From JAKPBU01 sp964425695 (GTDB lineage: Bacteria > Pseudomonadota > Gammaproteobacteria > Xanthomonadales > Xanthomonadaceae): a stretch of 64,000 nt of DNA. Position numbers and translations under genes: made by a program. Shown here piece after piece: positions 33,201 to 40,291 of the stretch. Where the stretch lies: the NCBI GenBank assembly GCA_964425695.1, contig CAYRNF010000002.1, positions 347,499-411,498 on the forward strand, read 5' to 3'. Positions within the stretch are counted from its first letter, which is position 1. Every line of letters begins with the position of its first letter. The notes beneath the pieces are model-generated. The model saw only the letters and a program-made list of their open reading frames with translations, was not told where the DNA came from and made no database searches.

Positions 33201-33767
33201 ATGAATACGCACGAGCTGCGCCTGCGGTTGCAGCGCTACCGCGGCCAGTGGCCGGACGAATCCGCCACGGTGGAGGCGTTCGAGGCGCTGCTGGCCGAAC
33301 ACGACGCGGGCCTCGCCGACGCCTACGTGCGGGCGCGCCTGCCGGGCCACCTGACCGCGTCGTCGTGGCTGGTGGATGCGGCGGGCCGCCGCGTCCTGCT
33401 CACGCACCACCGCAAGCTCGGCCGCTGGCTGCAGCTGGGCGGCCACGCCGACGGCGAGCGCGACCTGGGCGCGGTGGCGCTGAAGGAGGCGCAGGAGGAA
33501 TCGGGCCTGCCGGGCCTGGTGCTGGAAGGCGACGTGTTCGACCTGGACCGGCACTGGATCCCTGAGCACAAGGGCGTGCCGGGGCACTGGCACTACGACG
33601 CGCGCTACGTGGTCCGCGCCCACGGCGGCGAGGACTTCGTGGTGAGCGACGAATCGCATGCGCTGGCATGGCGCGAGATCGGCGACGTGGAAGCCGATCC
33701 GGCGATGGACGATTCGCTGCGCCGCATGGCGCGCAAGTGGCTGGCGCGCCTGCGAACCGGCCCGTAG
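33201..33767 (+). CDS. NUDIX hydrolase
   Basis: The 188-residue protein has the Nudix box GHADGERDLGAVALKEAQEE (about 92-111), close to the consensus GX5EX7REUXEEXGU with Lys-Glu at the RE position. Such proteins split nucleoside diphosphate-linked compounds. The WLQLGGHADGE and GVPGHWHYDARYVV segments match a NUDIX subgroup common in proteobacteria whose substrate is not known. The stop TAG begins a TAGGAGCGGC repeat arm. Confidence 0.88.
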   Translation: MNTHELRLRLQRYRGQWPDESATVEAFEALLAEHDAGLADAYVRARLPGHLTASSWLVDAAGRRVLLTHHRKLGRWLQLGGHADGERDLGAVALKEAQEESGLPGLVLEGDVFDLDRHWIPEHKGVPGHWHYDARYVVRAHGGEDFVVSDESHALAWREIGDVEADPAMDDSLRRMARKWLARLRTGP

Positions 33768-33781
33768 GAGCGGCTTCAGCC
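33765..33781 (+). repeat. Solitary arm of the GGAGCGGCTT repeat, supplying a stop codon
   Basis: TAGGAGCGGCTTCAGCC starts at the NUDIX stop codon. No facing arm is recognisable downstream, so it looks like a half element. Confidence 0.7.
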
Positions 33782-33834
33782 AAAACCCGGCAAGGGGAGC
33801 CCGTTCGACGCGTCGGCACAGCGCCGGTGTTGAT

Positions 33835-33918
33835 CGTCATTCCCGCGAAGGCGGGAACCCATGGACATTGGCCTTCCGTACGCCACGTCCACGGACCTCC
33901 GCGTGCGCGGGGATGACG
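33835..33918. repeat. Inverted-repeat element of the CGTCATTCCCGCG type
   Basis: CGTCATTCCCGCGAAGGCGGGAA (33835-33857) opens the element, and CGCGGGGATGACG (33906-33918) closes it. The halves between (CCATGGAC ... GTCCACGG) also pair. It resembles the CATTCCCGCGnnnGCGGGAA repeats seen in several beta/gammaproteobacteria. It lies downstream of serA. Confidence 0.8.
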
Positions 33919-34016
33919 GCGAAAAACTTGGAGATGCTTCCTGACCGGCAACAACGGCAAAACATCGGGCTTGGCACGCATATACGCCCCGCCAGCCATC
34001 CGCCCGGCCCGCGTGA

Positions 34017-35252
34017 TCAGTACAGCACGCGCGTCCGCAACGTTCCGGGAATCGCCGACAGCGCGGTGCGCAGGTCGTCGGCCTGCGCATCGTCCGCGCT
34101 GACGTCGATCACCACGTAGCCCACGTGGGCGTCCGTGCGCAGGAACTGGCCGTCGATGTTGATGCCGCGCTCGCCGAAGATCTCGTTGATCTTCGACAGC
34201 ACGCCGGGCACGTTGCGGTGGATGTGCAGCAGGCGATGGCTGCCGGCGTGTTCGGGCAGGGTGACTTCGGGGAAATTCACCGCCGACAGCGTGCTGCCGT
34301 TGTCGCTGTAGCGCACCAGCTTGGCCGCAACCTCGATCCCGATGTTGTCCTGCGCCTCCAGCGTGCTGCCGCCCACGTGCGGGGTGAGGATCACGTTGTC
34401 CATGCCCAGCAGGCGCGACTGGAACGGATCGTCGTTGCCCTTGGGCTCCTCGGGGAACACGTCGACGGCGGCGCCGGCCAGGTGGCCTGCGTCCAGCGCG
34501 TCGGCCAGCGCGTCGATGTCCACAACCGTCCCGCGCGAGGCGTTCACCAGGTGCGCGCCGCGCTTCATCTTCGCGATCTGCGCCGCGCCGATCATCCACT
34601 TCGTGACCGGCGTCTCCGGCACGTGCAGGGTGACCACGTCCGATTTCTCGAGCAGTTCGTCCAGGTCGACCGAGGCGCGCGCGTTGCCCAGCGACAGCTT
34701 GGTTTCGATGTCATGGAACAGCACGTGCATGCCCAAGGCCTCGGCCAGCACGCCCACCTGGGTGCCGATGTGCCCGTAGCCCACGATGCCCAGGGTCTTG
34801 CCGCGCGCCTCGTGGCTGCCTTCGGCCGACTTGCTCCAGCCGCCGCGGTGGCACTGCGCGGACTTCTGCGGGATCCCGCGCAGCAGCATGATGGTTTCGG
34901 CCAGCACCAGCTCGGCCACGCTGCGGGTATTGGAATACGGCGCGTTGAACACCGGGATGCCGGCCAGCTCGGCGGCCTCCAGATCCACCTGGTTGGTGCC
35001 GATGCAGAAGCAGCCGATCGCCAGCAGCCGGCGGGCGTCGCCGAGCACATCGGCGGTGAGCTGGGTGCGCGAGCGGATACCCACGAAGTGCGCATCGGCC
35101 AGCGCGCGGCGCAGCTCGGCTTCGGGCAGCGACTTGGGGTGCGCCTCGATGCGCGTGTAGCCCGCGGCGCGGAACACCTCCACGGCGCTGGGGCTGATGC
35201 CTTCGAGCAGCAGCACCTTGATGTCCTGCTTGGGGTAGGAAGTCTTCTTCAT
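34017..35252 (-). CDS. serA: D-3-phosphoglycerate dehydrogenase
   Basis: The 411-residue NAD-dependent enzyme oxidises 3-phosphoglycerate, the first step of serine synthesis. Substrate and nucleotide domains show GIRSRTQLTADVL, LGIVGYGHIGTQVGVLAEALGM (Rossmann), the catalytic Arg in VNASRGTVVD near 238 and His in LTPHVGGSTLEAQDN near 292. A C-terminal ACT domain (about 338-411) implies serine feedback, as in E. coli. The E. coli-type length and residue numbering match. Its start is 145 nt from the divergent D-2-hydroxyacid dehydrogenase gene. Confidence 0.95.
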   Translation of the reverse strand: MKKTSYPKQDIKVLLLEGISPSAVEVFRAAGYTRIEAHPKSLPEAELRRALADAHFVGIRSRTQLTADVLGDARRLLAIGCFCIGTNQVDLEAAELAGIPVFNAPYSNTRSVAELVLAETIMLLRGIPQKSAQCHRGGWSKSAEGSHEARGKTLGIVGYGHIGTQVGVLAEALGMHVLFHDIETKLSLGNARASVDLDELLEKSDVVTLHVPETPVTKWMIGAAQIAKMKRGAHLVNASRGTVVDIDALADALDAGHLAGAAVDVFPEEPKGNDDPFQSRLLGMDNVILTPHVGGSTLEAQDNIGIEVAAKLVRYSDNGSTLSAVNFPEVTLPEHAGSHRLLHIHRNVPGVLSKINEIFGERGINIDGQFLRTDAHVGYVVIDVSADDAQADDLRTALSAIPGTLRTRVLY

Positions 35253-35396
35253 GGCGGCGCACGAAAGGGGCGGGGCGAGTGTGCCACGGTTTGCTGCAGT
35301 GCCGCAGGGCTGCGTCAGTGCGCAGTCCCGACCTGTAGAGATGGCTGAAGCATGCCCGCAGGGCGAGCGGCGCAGGGCCGGCCCTACAATCGCCGC

Positions 35397-36779
35397 ATGA
35401 CCGATCCCCGCATCGCCTCGCTGCAGGCCGCCGTTCCCGCCTTGCGCCTGCTCACCGACGCGGCCGACCTGGAGCACTACGGCCGCGACTGGACCCGGCG
35501 CTGGGTGCCGGCGCCAATGGCGATCGCGTTGCCGGCCAGCGTGGAAGAGGTGCAGGCGGTCGTGCGCTGGGCGAACGCGGAAGGCGTGGCGCTGGTGCCG
35601 TCCGGCGGCCGCACCGGCCTGTCCGGCGGCGCGGTGGCCGCGAACGGCGAGCTGGTGCTGAGCCTGGAACGCATGAACAAGGTGCTGGGCTTCGACGCCG
35701 TGGATCGCACGCTGACGGTGCAGGCCGGTGCCGCGCTGCAGGTCGCGCAGGACGCCGCCCGCGCGCACGGACTGCAGTACCCGGTCGACTTCGCCGCGCG
35801 CGGCTCTTGCAGCATCGGCGGCAACATCGCCACGAATGCGGGCGGCATCCGCGTCCTGCGCTACGGCAACACCCGCGAGTGGATCGCGGGCCTGAAGCTG
35901 GTCACCGGCAGCGGCGAGCTGCTGGAACTCGGCCGCAGCCTGGTGAAGAACTCCAGCGGCTACGACCTGCGCCATCTGGCGATCGCCTCCGAAGGCACGC
36001 TTGGGATCGTGGTGGAGGCCACGCTGCGGCTCACCGATCCTGCGCCGCCCAGCAACGTGATGCTGCTGGCGCTGCCGTCCTTCGACGCGCTGATGCGCGT
36101 GTTCGAGGCGTTCCGCTCGCGCCTGCAGCTGCAGGCGTTCGAGTTCTTCACCGACGTGGCGCTGCGCCACGTGCTGGCCCACGGCGGGCACGCTCCCTTT
36201 GGGCAGACCTATCCGTTCTACGTGGTCACCGAATTCGCCAGCGACGAGGCCAGCGAAGCCGAGGCGCTGGCTGCGTTCGAGCAGTGCATGGAAGACGGCA
36301 TCGCCAGCGACGGCGTGATCAGCGGCAGCGACGCGCAGGCCGCGCAGCTGTGGCAGCTGCGCGAAGGCATCGCCGAAAGCCTGGCGCGCCATGTGCCGTA
36401 CAAGAACGACGTCTCGGTGCGACTGTCGGCCATGCCGGCGTTCCTGGCCGACACCCAGTCCCTGCTGGCGCGCGAGTATCCACAGTTCGAGGTGGTGTGG
36501 TTCGGCCACATCGGCGACGGCAACCTGCACATCAACATCCTCAAGCCGGAGGACATGGCACAGGATGCGTTCGTCGCCGACTGCGAGCGCGTGACCAGGC
36601 TGCTGTGCGACGTGCTGCAGGCCCACGGCGGCAGCATCTCCGCCGAGCACGGCATCGGCTTGGTCAAGAAGCCCTACCTGCGCAGCACCCGCAGCGAGGC
36701 GGAGATCGCCGCGATGCGCGGCATCAAGGCGGTGCTGGATCCGAACCGCATCATGAATCCGGGCAAGGTGTTCGACTGA
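35397..36779 (+). CDS. FAD-linked D-2-hydroxyglutarate dehydrogenase-type oxidase
   Basis: The 460-residue flavoprotein of the GlcD/D2HGDH group has an FAD-binding PCMH domain: LVPSGGRTGLSGGAV, then GSCSIGGNIATNAGGIRVLR and YGNTREWIAGL. Its C-terminal oxidase domain has WFGHIGDGNLHINIL and EHGIGLVKKPYLR. D-2-hydroxyglutarate oxidation is inferred from context. SerA makes D-2-hydroxyglutarate as a by-product, and coupling of SerA with D2HGDH has been shown in Pseudomonas. D-lactate remains possible. It is divergent from serA across a shared promoter region; 36780-37030 beyond it contains a repeat but no gene. Confidence 0.85.
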   Translation: MTDPRIASLQAAVPALRLLTDAADLEHYGRDWTRRWVPAPMAIALPASVEEVQAVVRWANAEGVALVPSGGRTGLSGGAVAANGELVLSLERMNKVLGFDAVDRTLTVQAGAALQVAQDAARAHGLQYPVDFAARGSCSIGGNIATNAGGIRVLRYGNTREWIAGLKLVTGSGELLELGRSLVKNSSGYDLRHLAIASEGTLGIVVEATLRLTDPAPPSNVMLLALPSFDALMRVFEAFRSRLQLQAFEFFTDVALRHVLAHGGHAPFGQTYPFYVVTEFASDEASEAEALAAFEQCMEDGIASDGVISGSDAQAAQLWQLREGIAESLARHVPYKNDVSVRLSAMPAFLADTQSLLAREYPQFEVVWFGHIGDGNLHINILKPEDMAQDAFVADCERVTRLLCDVLQAHGGSISAEHGIGLVKKPYLRSTRSEAEIAAMRGIKAVLDPNRIMNPGKVFD

Positions 36780-36808
36780 CCTGGGGCACGCCTGGCGAAC
36801 GGCTCTTC

Positions 36809-36926
36809 CTGGCCGTTCCCACGAAGGCGGAAGGCGCTGTCCGGCGTCAGCAGGGCTGGTCGCCCAGTGGTTTCGCCGGCGAGGGACTCAACGACGCTGG
36901 ATCCCCGCGTTCGCGGGGATAACGAC
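36809..36926. repeat. Second, degenerate element of the CCCGCG...CGCGGG type
   Basis: The left part CGTTCCCACGAAGGCGGAA (36814-36832) is a decayed form of the arm at 33835. The right part CTGGATCCCCGCGTTCGCGGGG (36896-36917) is a strong palindrome followed by ATAACGAC. Together with the element at 33835-33918 it brackets the serA/D2HGDH pair. Confidence 0.65.
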
Positions 36927-37030
36927 TTTTTTTCGCGTCTTCTCAAGTGTTGTCTTGAAGCGCGTGATGTACGCGCCGTTGCGGGCGGCTCGCGGGGGAA
37001 GGGCCCGCAACACGCATGGGCCGCCTGTCG

Positions 37031-37621
37031 TCAGCCGGCGGCCAGCCGCGCATCCAGGCGGCTTCGGATCGCCGGCCACTGCGGCGCGATGATCGAATAG
37101 ACATGCGTGTCGCGCAGCAAGCCGTCCTTGTGCCGCTTGTGTGCCCGCAGGATGCCGTCGCGCTGGGCGCCCAGCCGCTCGATCGCCGCCTGCGAGCGCA
37201 GGTTGAGATGGCTGGTGTGGAAGTACACCGACTGCGCGCCGAGCGTGTCGAACGCGTGCCCCAGCAACAGCCGCTTGGCGGCCGTGTTGACGCGGGTGCG
37301 CCATACCGACGCCGCCAGGAAGGTGTAGCCGATCGCCAGCGTCGGCACCGACAGGTCGATGTCGTAGAAGCGCGTGGTGCCCACCACGCGGTCCCCGGCG
37401 AGGATGGCGAACGGAAGCTCCCGGCCGGCATCGCGCATCGCAAGCGCATGCTCGACCCAATCCGGCATGCCTGCCGCATCGGGGACAGAGACGTAGTTGA
37501 GCGCGCCGATGTCGCCATCGTCCACGGCGCTGCACAGGCCGTCGACGTGCATATGCGAGAGCGGTTCGAGGCGCACGCCCCAGCCGTGCAGCGTGACGCG
37601 GTCGGGCGCTGTCGCCTCCAT
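37031..37621 (-). CDS. RimJ/RimL-type GNAT acetyltransferase
   Basis: This is a 196-residue GNAT-fold protein. Features are VRLEPLSHMHVDGL, the acetyl-CoA region AKRLLLGHAFDTLGAQSVYF and the family tail HLNLRSQAAIERLGAQRDGILR, typical of RimJ/RimL and YjcK-like proteins. The canonical R/QxxGxG/A loop is weak (NTAAKRLLL). The acceptor is unknown. It starts 4 nt after the efpL stop, so it is probably in the same operon. Confidence 0.8.
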   Translation of the reverse strand: MEATAPDRVTLHGWGVRLEPLSHMHVDGLCSAVDDGDIGALNYVSVPDAAGMPDWVEHALAMRDAGRELPFAILAGDRVVGTTRFYDIDLSVPTLAIGYTFLAASVWRTRVNTAAKRLLLGHAFDTLGAQSVYFHTSHLNLRSQAAIERLGAQRDGILRAHKRHKDGLLRDTHVYSIIAPQWPAIRSRLDARLAAG

Positions 37622-37625
37622 GCCG

Positions 37626-38192
37626 TCAGTCGGCGCGCCCGCCGAACTCGCCGGTGGTGGTGTTGACCCACACCTTCTCGCCGTTGCCGATGTACTCCGG
37701 CACCATGATCTCGATGCCGGTGGCCAGCTTGGCGGGCTTCGGGCGCTTGGTCGCGGTGCCGCCCTTCAGCTCCGGCGGCGTGTCGACGACTTCGATGGCC
37801 ACCGACTGCGGCAGCTGGATCGCCACCGGCGCATCCTCGATCAGCTGCACGTAGATGCCGGTCAGGTCGTCGGTGATGTAGCCGGCGGCGTCGCCGATAA
37901 CGTCCGCATCCAGCGTGTAGGGCGTGAAGTCCTCGTCGTCCAAGAACACGAACGCGTCGCCGTCCTTGTACGAATAGGTGGCCTGGCGGCGGCTCATGTC
38001 CACTTCGCGCAGGTCGTCGTCGCCGTCGAAGCTGGCGTCGAGCTTGGTCCCGCCGGGGATCGAATACATGACGAACCGGTAGCGCACGTTACCGCCGCGG
38101 CCCTGCGGGCTGCTGCGCTCGATGTCGCGCACCTGGTACACGCCGCCGTTGTGTTCGACCACGTTGCCTTTCTTGATGTCGTAGGCCTTCAT
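37626..38192 (-). CDS. efpL: Elongation factor P-like protein (EfpL/YeiP)
   Basis: The 188-residue protein has the three-domain OB-fold plan of EF-P. The N-terminal KOW-like domain has MKAYDIKKGNVVEHNGG and RSSPQGRGGNVRYRFVM, and the C-terminal domain has GIEIMVPEYIGNGEKVWVNTTTGEF. The tip loop reads SSPQGRGG rather than the modifiable K/R tip of canonical EF-P, marking the YeiP/EfpL paralogue that relieves ribosome stalling at particular motifs. Canonical efp is not in the window. The start overlaps the preceding protease gene by 4 nt. Confidence 0.92.
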   Translation of the reverse strand: MKAYDIKKGNVVEHNGGVYQVRDIERSSPQGRGGNVRYRFVMYSIPGGTKLDASFDGDDDLREVDMSRRQATYSYKDGDAFVFLDDEDFTPYTLDADVIGDAAGYITDDLTGIYVQLIEDAPVAIQLPQSVAIEVVDTPPELKGGTATKRPKPAKLATGIEIMVPEYIGNGEKVWVNTTTGEFGGRAD

Positions 38193-38740
38193 CGCTTCGC
38201 TTCTTTGGGAGTAGGGGGAACGGTGGCGGCGGTGCCGGCCCGCGGCTTGAGGTAGAGCGTGCCGCCCGCGTAGTCGATCACCGCGGCGCCGTTGCGCAGC
38301 ACGTCCGCGCCGATCACGCCGTCGATGCCGTCGTGGCCGCGGCGCAGGAACGCCAGGTTCACCTGCTGCAGCGGCATGAGGTAGGCGGTGAAGCCGAAGT
38401 CCACGTAGCGGCCGATCTGCAGGCGGTTGCCGTGCGACATGCGCAGCGGCACGTTGCCGCCTGCGCCGATCGCGACCCCCGTGGCGTCGTCGATGCGCGC
38501 CAGCCTGAACTTCGCGCGTCGCGAACTTTCGATCACGCTGCGGCCCGCCCCGGTGTCCAGCACGAATCGGCCGGGCACGCCGTTGACGTGGGCCAGCAGG
38601 GTGAGGTGCCCGGTCTTGAGGCGGGTCAGTGCGATGCTGCCGTAGCCTTCCAGCGCGAGCGCCGCAGGTTCGCGCGCGCACACGCCCGCGCTCGCGGCGC
38701 AGGCGATCAGCAGCAGCGCGATGCGCAGCACGCGCGTCAT
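38189..38740 (-). CDS. Exported retropepsin-like aspartic protease
   Basis: The 183-residue protein has a signal peptide (RVLRIALLLIACAASAGVC) and a single aspartyl-protease lobe. The catalytic motif FVLDTGAGRSVIESS is near residues 60-74, and the second conserved hydrophobic-Gly segment is IDGVIGADVLRNGAAVIDY. Single-lobe enzymes of this group are expected to act as dimers. Cys at the signal end could also make it a lipoprotein, but no clear lipobox is seen. It is translationally coupled to efpL; its target is unknown. Confidence 0.8.
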   Translation of the reverse strand: MTRVLRIALLLIACAASAGVCAREPAALALEGYGSIALTRLKTGHLTLLAHVNGVPGRFVLDTGAGRSVIESSRRAKFRLARIDDATGVAIGAGGNVPLRMSHGNRLQIGRYVDFGFTAYLMPLQQVNLAFLRRGHDGIDGVIGADVLRNGAAVIDYAGGTLYLKPRAGTAATVPPTPKEAKR

Positions 38741-38831
38741 CGGATCCGGCGGGGCGCGCGCACCGTCTGCAGCATCCGGCATCGCGCACGGGCATGGCCC
38801 CGCATGCGTGGCCGGCGCGAAAAGCCTGCCG

Positions 38832-39602
38832 TCACTTCGGCGCCAGCCGCACCGCGCCATCGAGGCGGATGGTCTCGCCGTTGAGGTAGCGGCTGGTCAG
38901 GATGTAGGCCACCAGGTCGGCGAACTCCCGCGGCTGGCCCAGGCGCGAGGGAAAGGGAATGGAGGCCGACAGCGACTGCTGCACGTCGTCGGGCATGCCG
39001 TCCACCATCGGGGTCCAGAAGATGCCGGGCGCGACCGTGTTGACGCGGATACCGAACCGCGCCAGCTCGCGCGCCATCGGCAGGGTCATGCCGACCACGC
39101 CGCCCTTGGATGCGGAGTACGCCGCCTGGCCGATCTGGCCCTCGTAGGCCGCCACCGAAGCCGTATTGACGATGACCCCGCGTTCGCCGTCCTCGCCCGC
39201 GTCGTTGCGCTGCATCAGGTCGGCCGCGGCCTTGGCCACATTGAAGCTGCCCACCAGGTTGACCATCACCGTGGACTGGAACTGCGACAGCTTCATCGGC
39301 CCTTCGCGGCCGAGCACGCGGCCGGCGCCGAGGATGCCGGCGCAGTTCACCACCACGTTCAGGCCTTGCATGAAGTCGCGCGCGGCGGCCACGTTGGACG
39401 ACACGCCGGCCTCGTCGGTCACGTCGGTCTTCCAGTAGCGGGCCTTGCCCTCGCCCAGGGCGGCTACCGCCGCTGCGCCCTTGTCGTCGTTGACGTCGAA
39501 CAGCGCGAGCTTCGCGCCGTGGGCGGCCAGATGTTCGGCCACGGCCAGGCCCAGGCCGGATACGCCGCCGGTGACGATGGCGCGGACTTCGGAAAGCTGC
39601 AT
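38832..39602 (-). CDS. Short-chain dehydrogenase, 3-hydroxyacyl-CoA dehydrogenase type II-like
   Basis: The 256-residue SDR has the NAD-binding motif IVTGGVSGLGLAVAEHL, an acidic residue after beta2 (LFDVNDDKG) favouring NAD, NCAG, and the catalytic Ser/Tyr/Lys in VNTASVAAYEGQIGQAAYSASKGG. It resembles the HSD17B10 / 3-hydroxy-2-methylbutyryl-CoA group, which would suit the branched-chain catabolic genes further along (inference). The 188 nt upstream (39603-39790) show nothing recognisable. Confidence 0.88.
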   Translation of the reverse strand: MQLSEVRAIVTGGVSGLGLAVAEHLAAHGAKLALFDVNDDKGAAAVAALGEGKARYWKTDVTDEAGVSSNVAAARDFMQGLNVVVNCAGILGAGRVLGREGPMKLSQFQSTVMVNLVGSFNVAKAAADLMQRNDAGEDGERGVIVNTASVAAYEGQIGQAAYSASKGGVVGMTLPMARELARFGIRVNTVAPGIFWTPMVDGMPDDVQQSLSASIPFPSRLGQPREFADLVAYILTSRYLNGETIRLDGAVRLAPK

Positions 39603-39790
39603 GCGGGTCGCTCGCAGGTGGGGAAAGCCGCGATTTTAGCGTAGGGCAGGGCCGGGTCCCTTGGCTCCCGATGCGCCCGCCTGGACCTGCCGCTGCACGC
39701 CCAGCGCGTATCGCAAGCGTGCTTTGTCAGGCCGTCGACAATCGGGGGGTCATCCGCGCGACAGCGACTCCAATGGCGGCCTGGCCCCGC

Positions 39791-40291
39791 CTACAGCTCG
39801 CGCAGGTAGAAGGTATTGCATCCTCCGTGGCCGGTGGCGCCCATCGGGCCGTCGATGCGCGAAAAGCCGCTGCGTTCGTACAGCCGCATCGCCGCGTCCA
39901 TGCCCGTGAGGGTTTCCAGGTAGCAGCGCCTGAAGCCGGCGCCGCGCGCGGCGTCGAGGCACCGCGCCATCATCGCAGCCCCGATGCCGCGGCCGCGCGC
40001 CTCGGGCAGGAAATACATCTTGCGCAGCTCGCAGGTGTCGACGTCGCCGCCTTCCAGCGGTGCCACGCCACCGCCGCCGATCACGCGGGCCGCTCCGTCC
40101 TCTACCACGAAATACGCGCACCGCGGCGCGCTGTAGGCGCGGCTCATCCAGTCCACTTCCGGATCGTTGATCGCGAAGCCGCAACCGCTGGCGCCGAACT
40201 CGGGCATCACCTGGCGGATGATCGCGGCGATCGCAGGGTCGTCGCGCGGTTCGATCGGGCGGATCGCCCAGCCGTGCTCAGGCATGCGCAT
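39791..40291 (-). CDS. GNAT-family acetyltransferase
   Basis: The 166-residue protein has a full GNAT core: ELRKMYFLPEARGRGIGAAMMARCLDAA contains the RGRGIG acetyl-CoA loop, then YLETLTGMDAAMRLYERSGF. It resembles YjgM/ElaA-like small acetyltransferases; the substrate is unknown. It begins inside the end of the PAS-GGDEF-EAL gene; Met at 40291 or 40285 gives a 14- or 8-nt overlap. Confidence 0.86.
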   Translation of the reverse strand: MRMPEHGWAIRPIEPRDDPAIAAIIRQVMPEFGASGCGFAINDPEVDWMSRAYSAPRCAYFVVEDGAARVIGGGGVAPLEGGDVDTCELRKMYFLPEARGRGIGAAMMARCLDAARGAGFRRCYLETLTGMDAAMRLYERSGFSRIDGPMGATGHGGCNTFYLREL

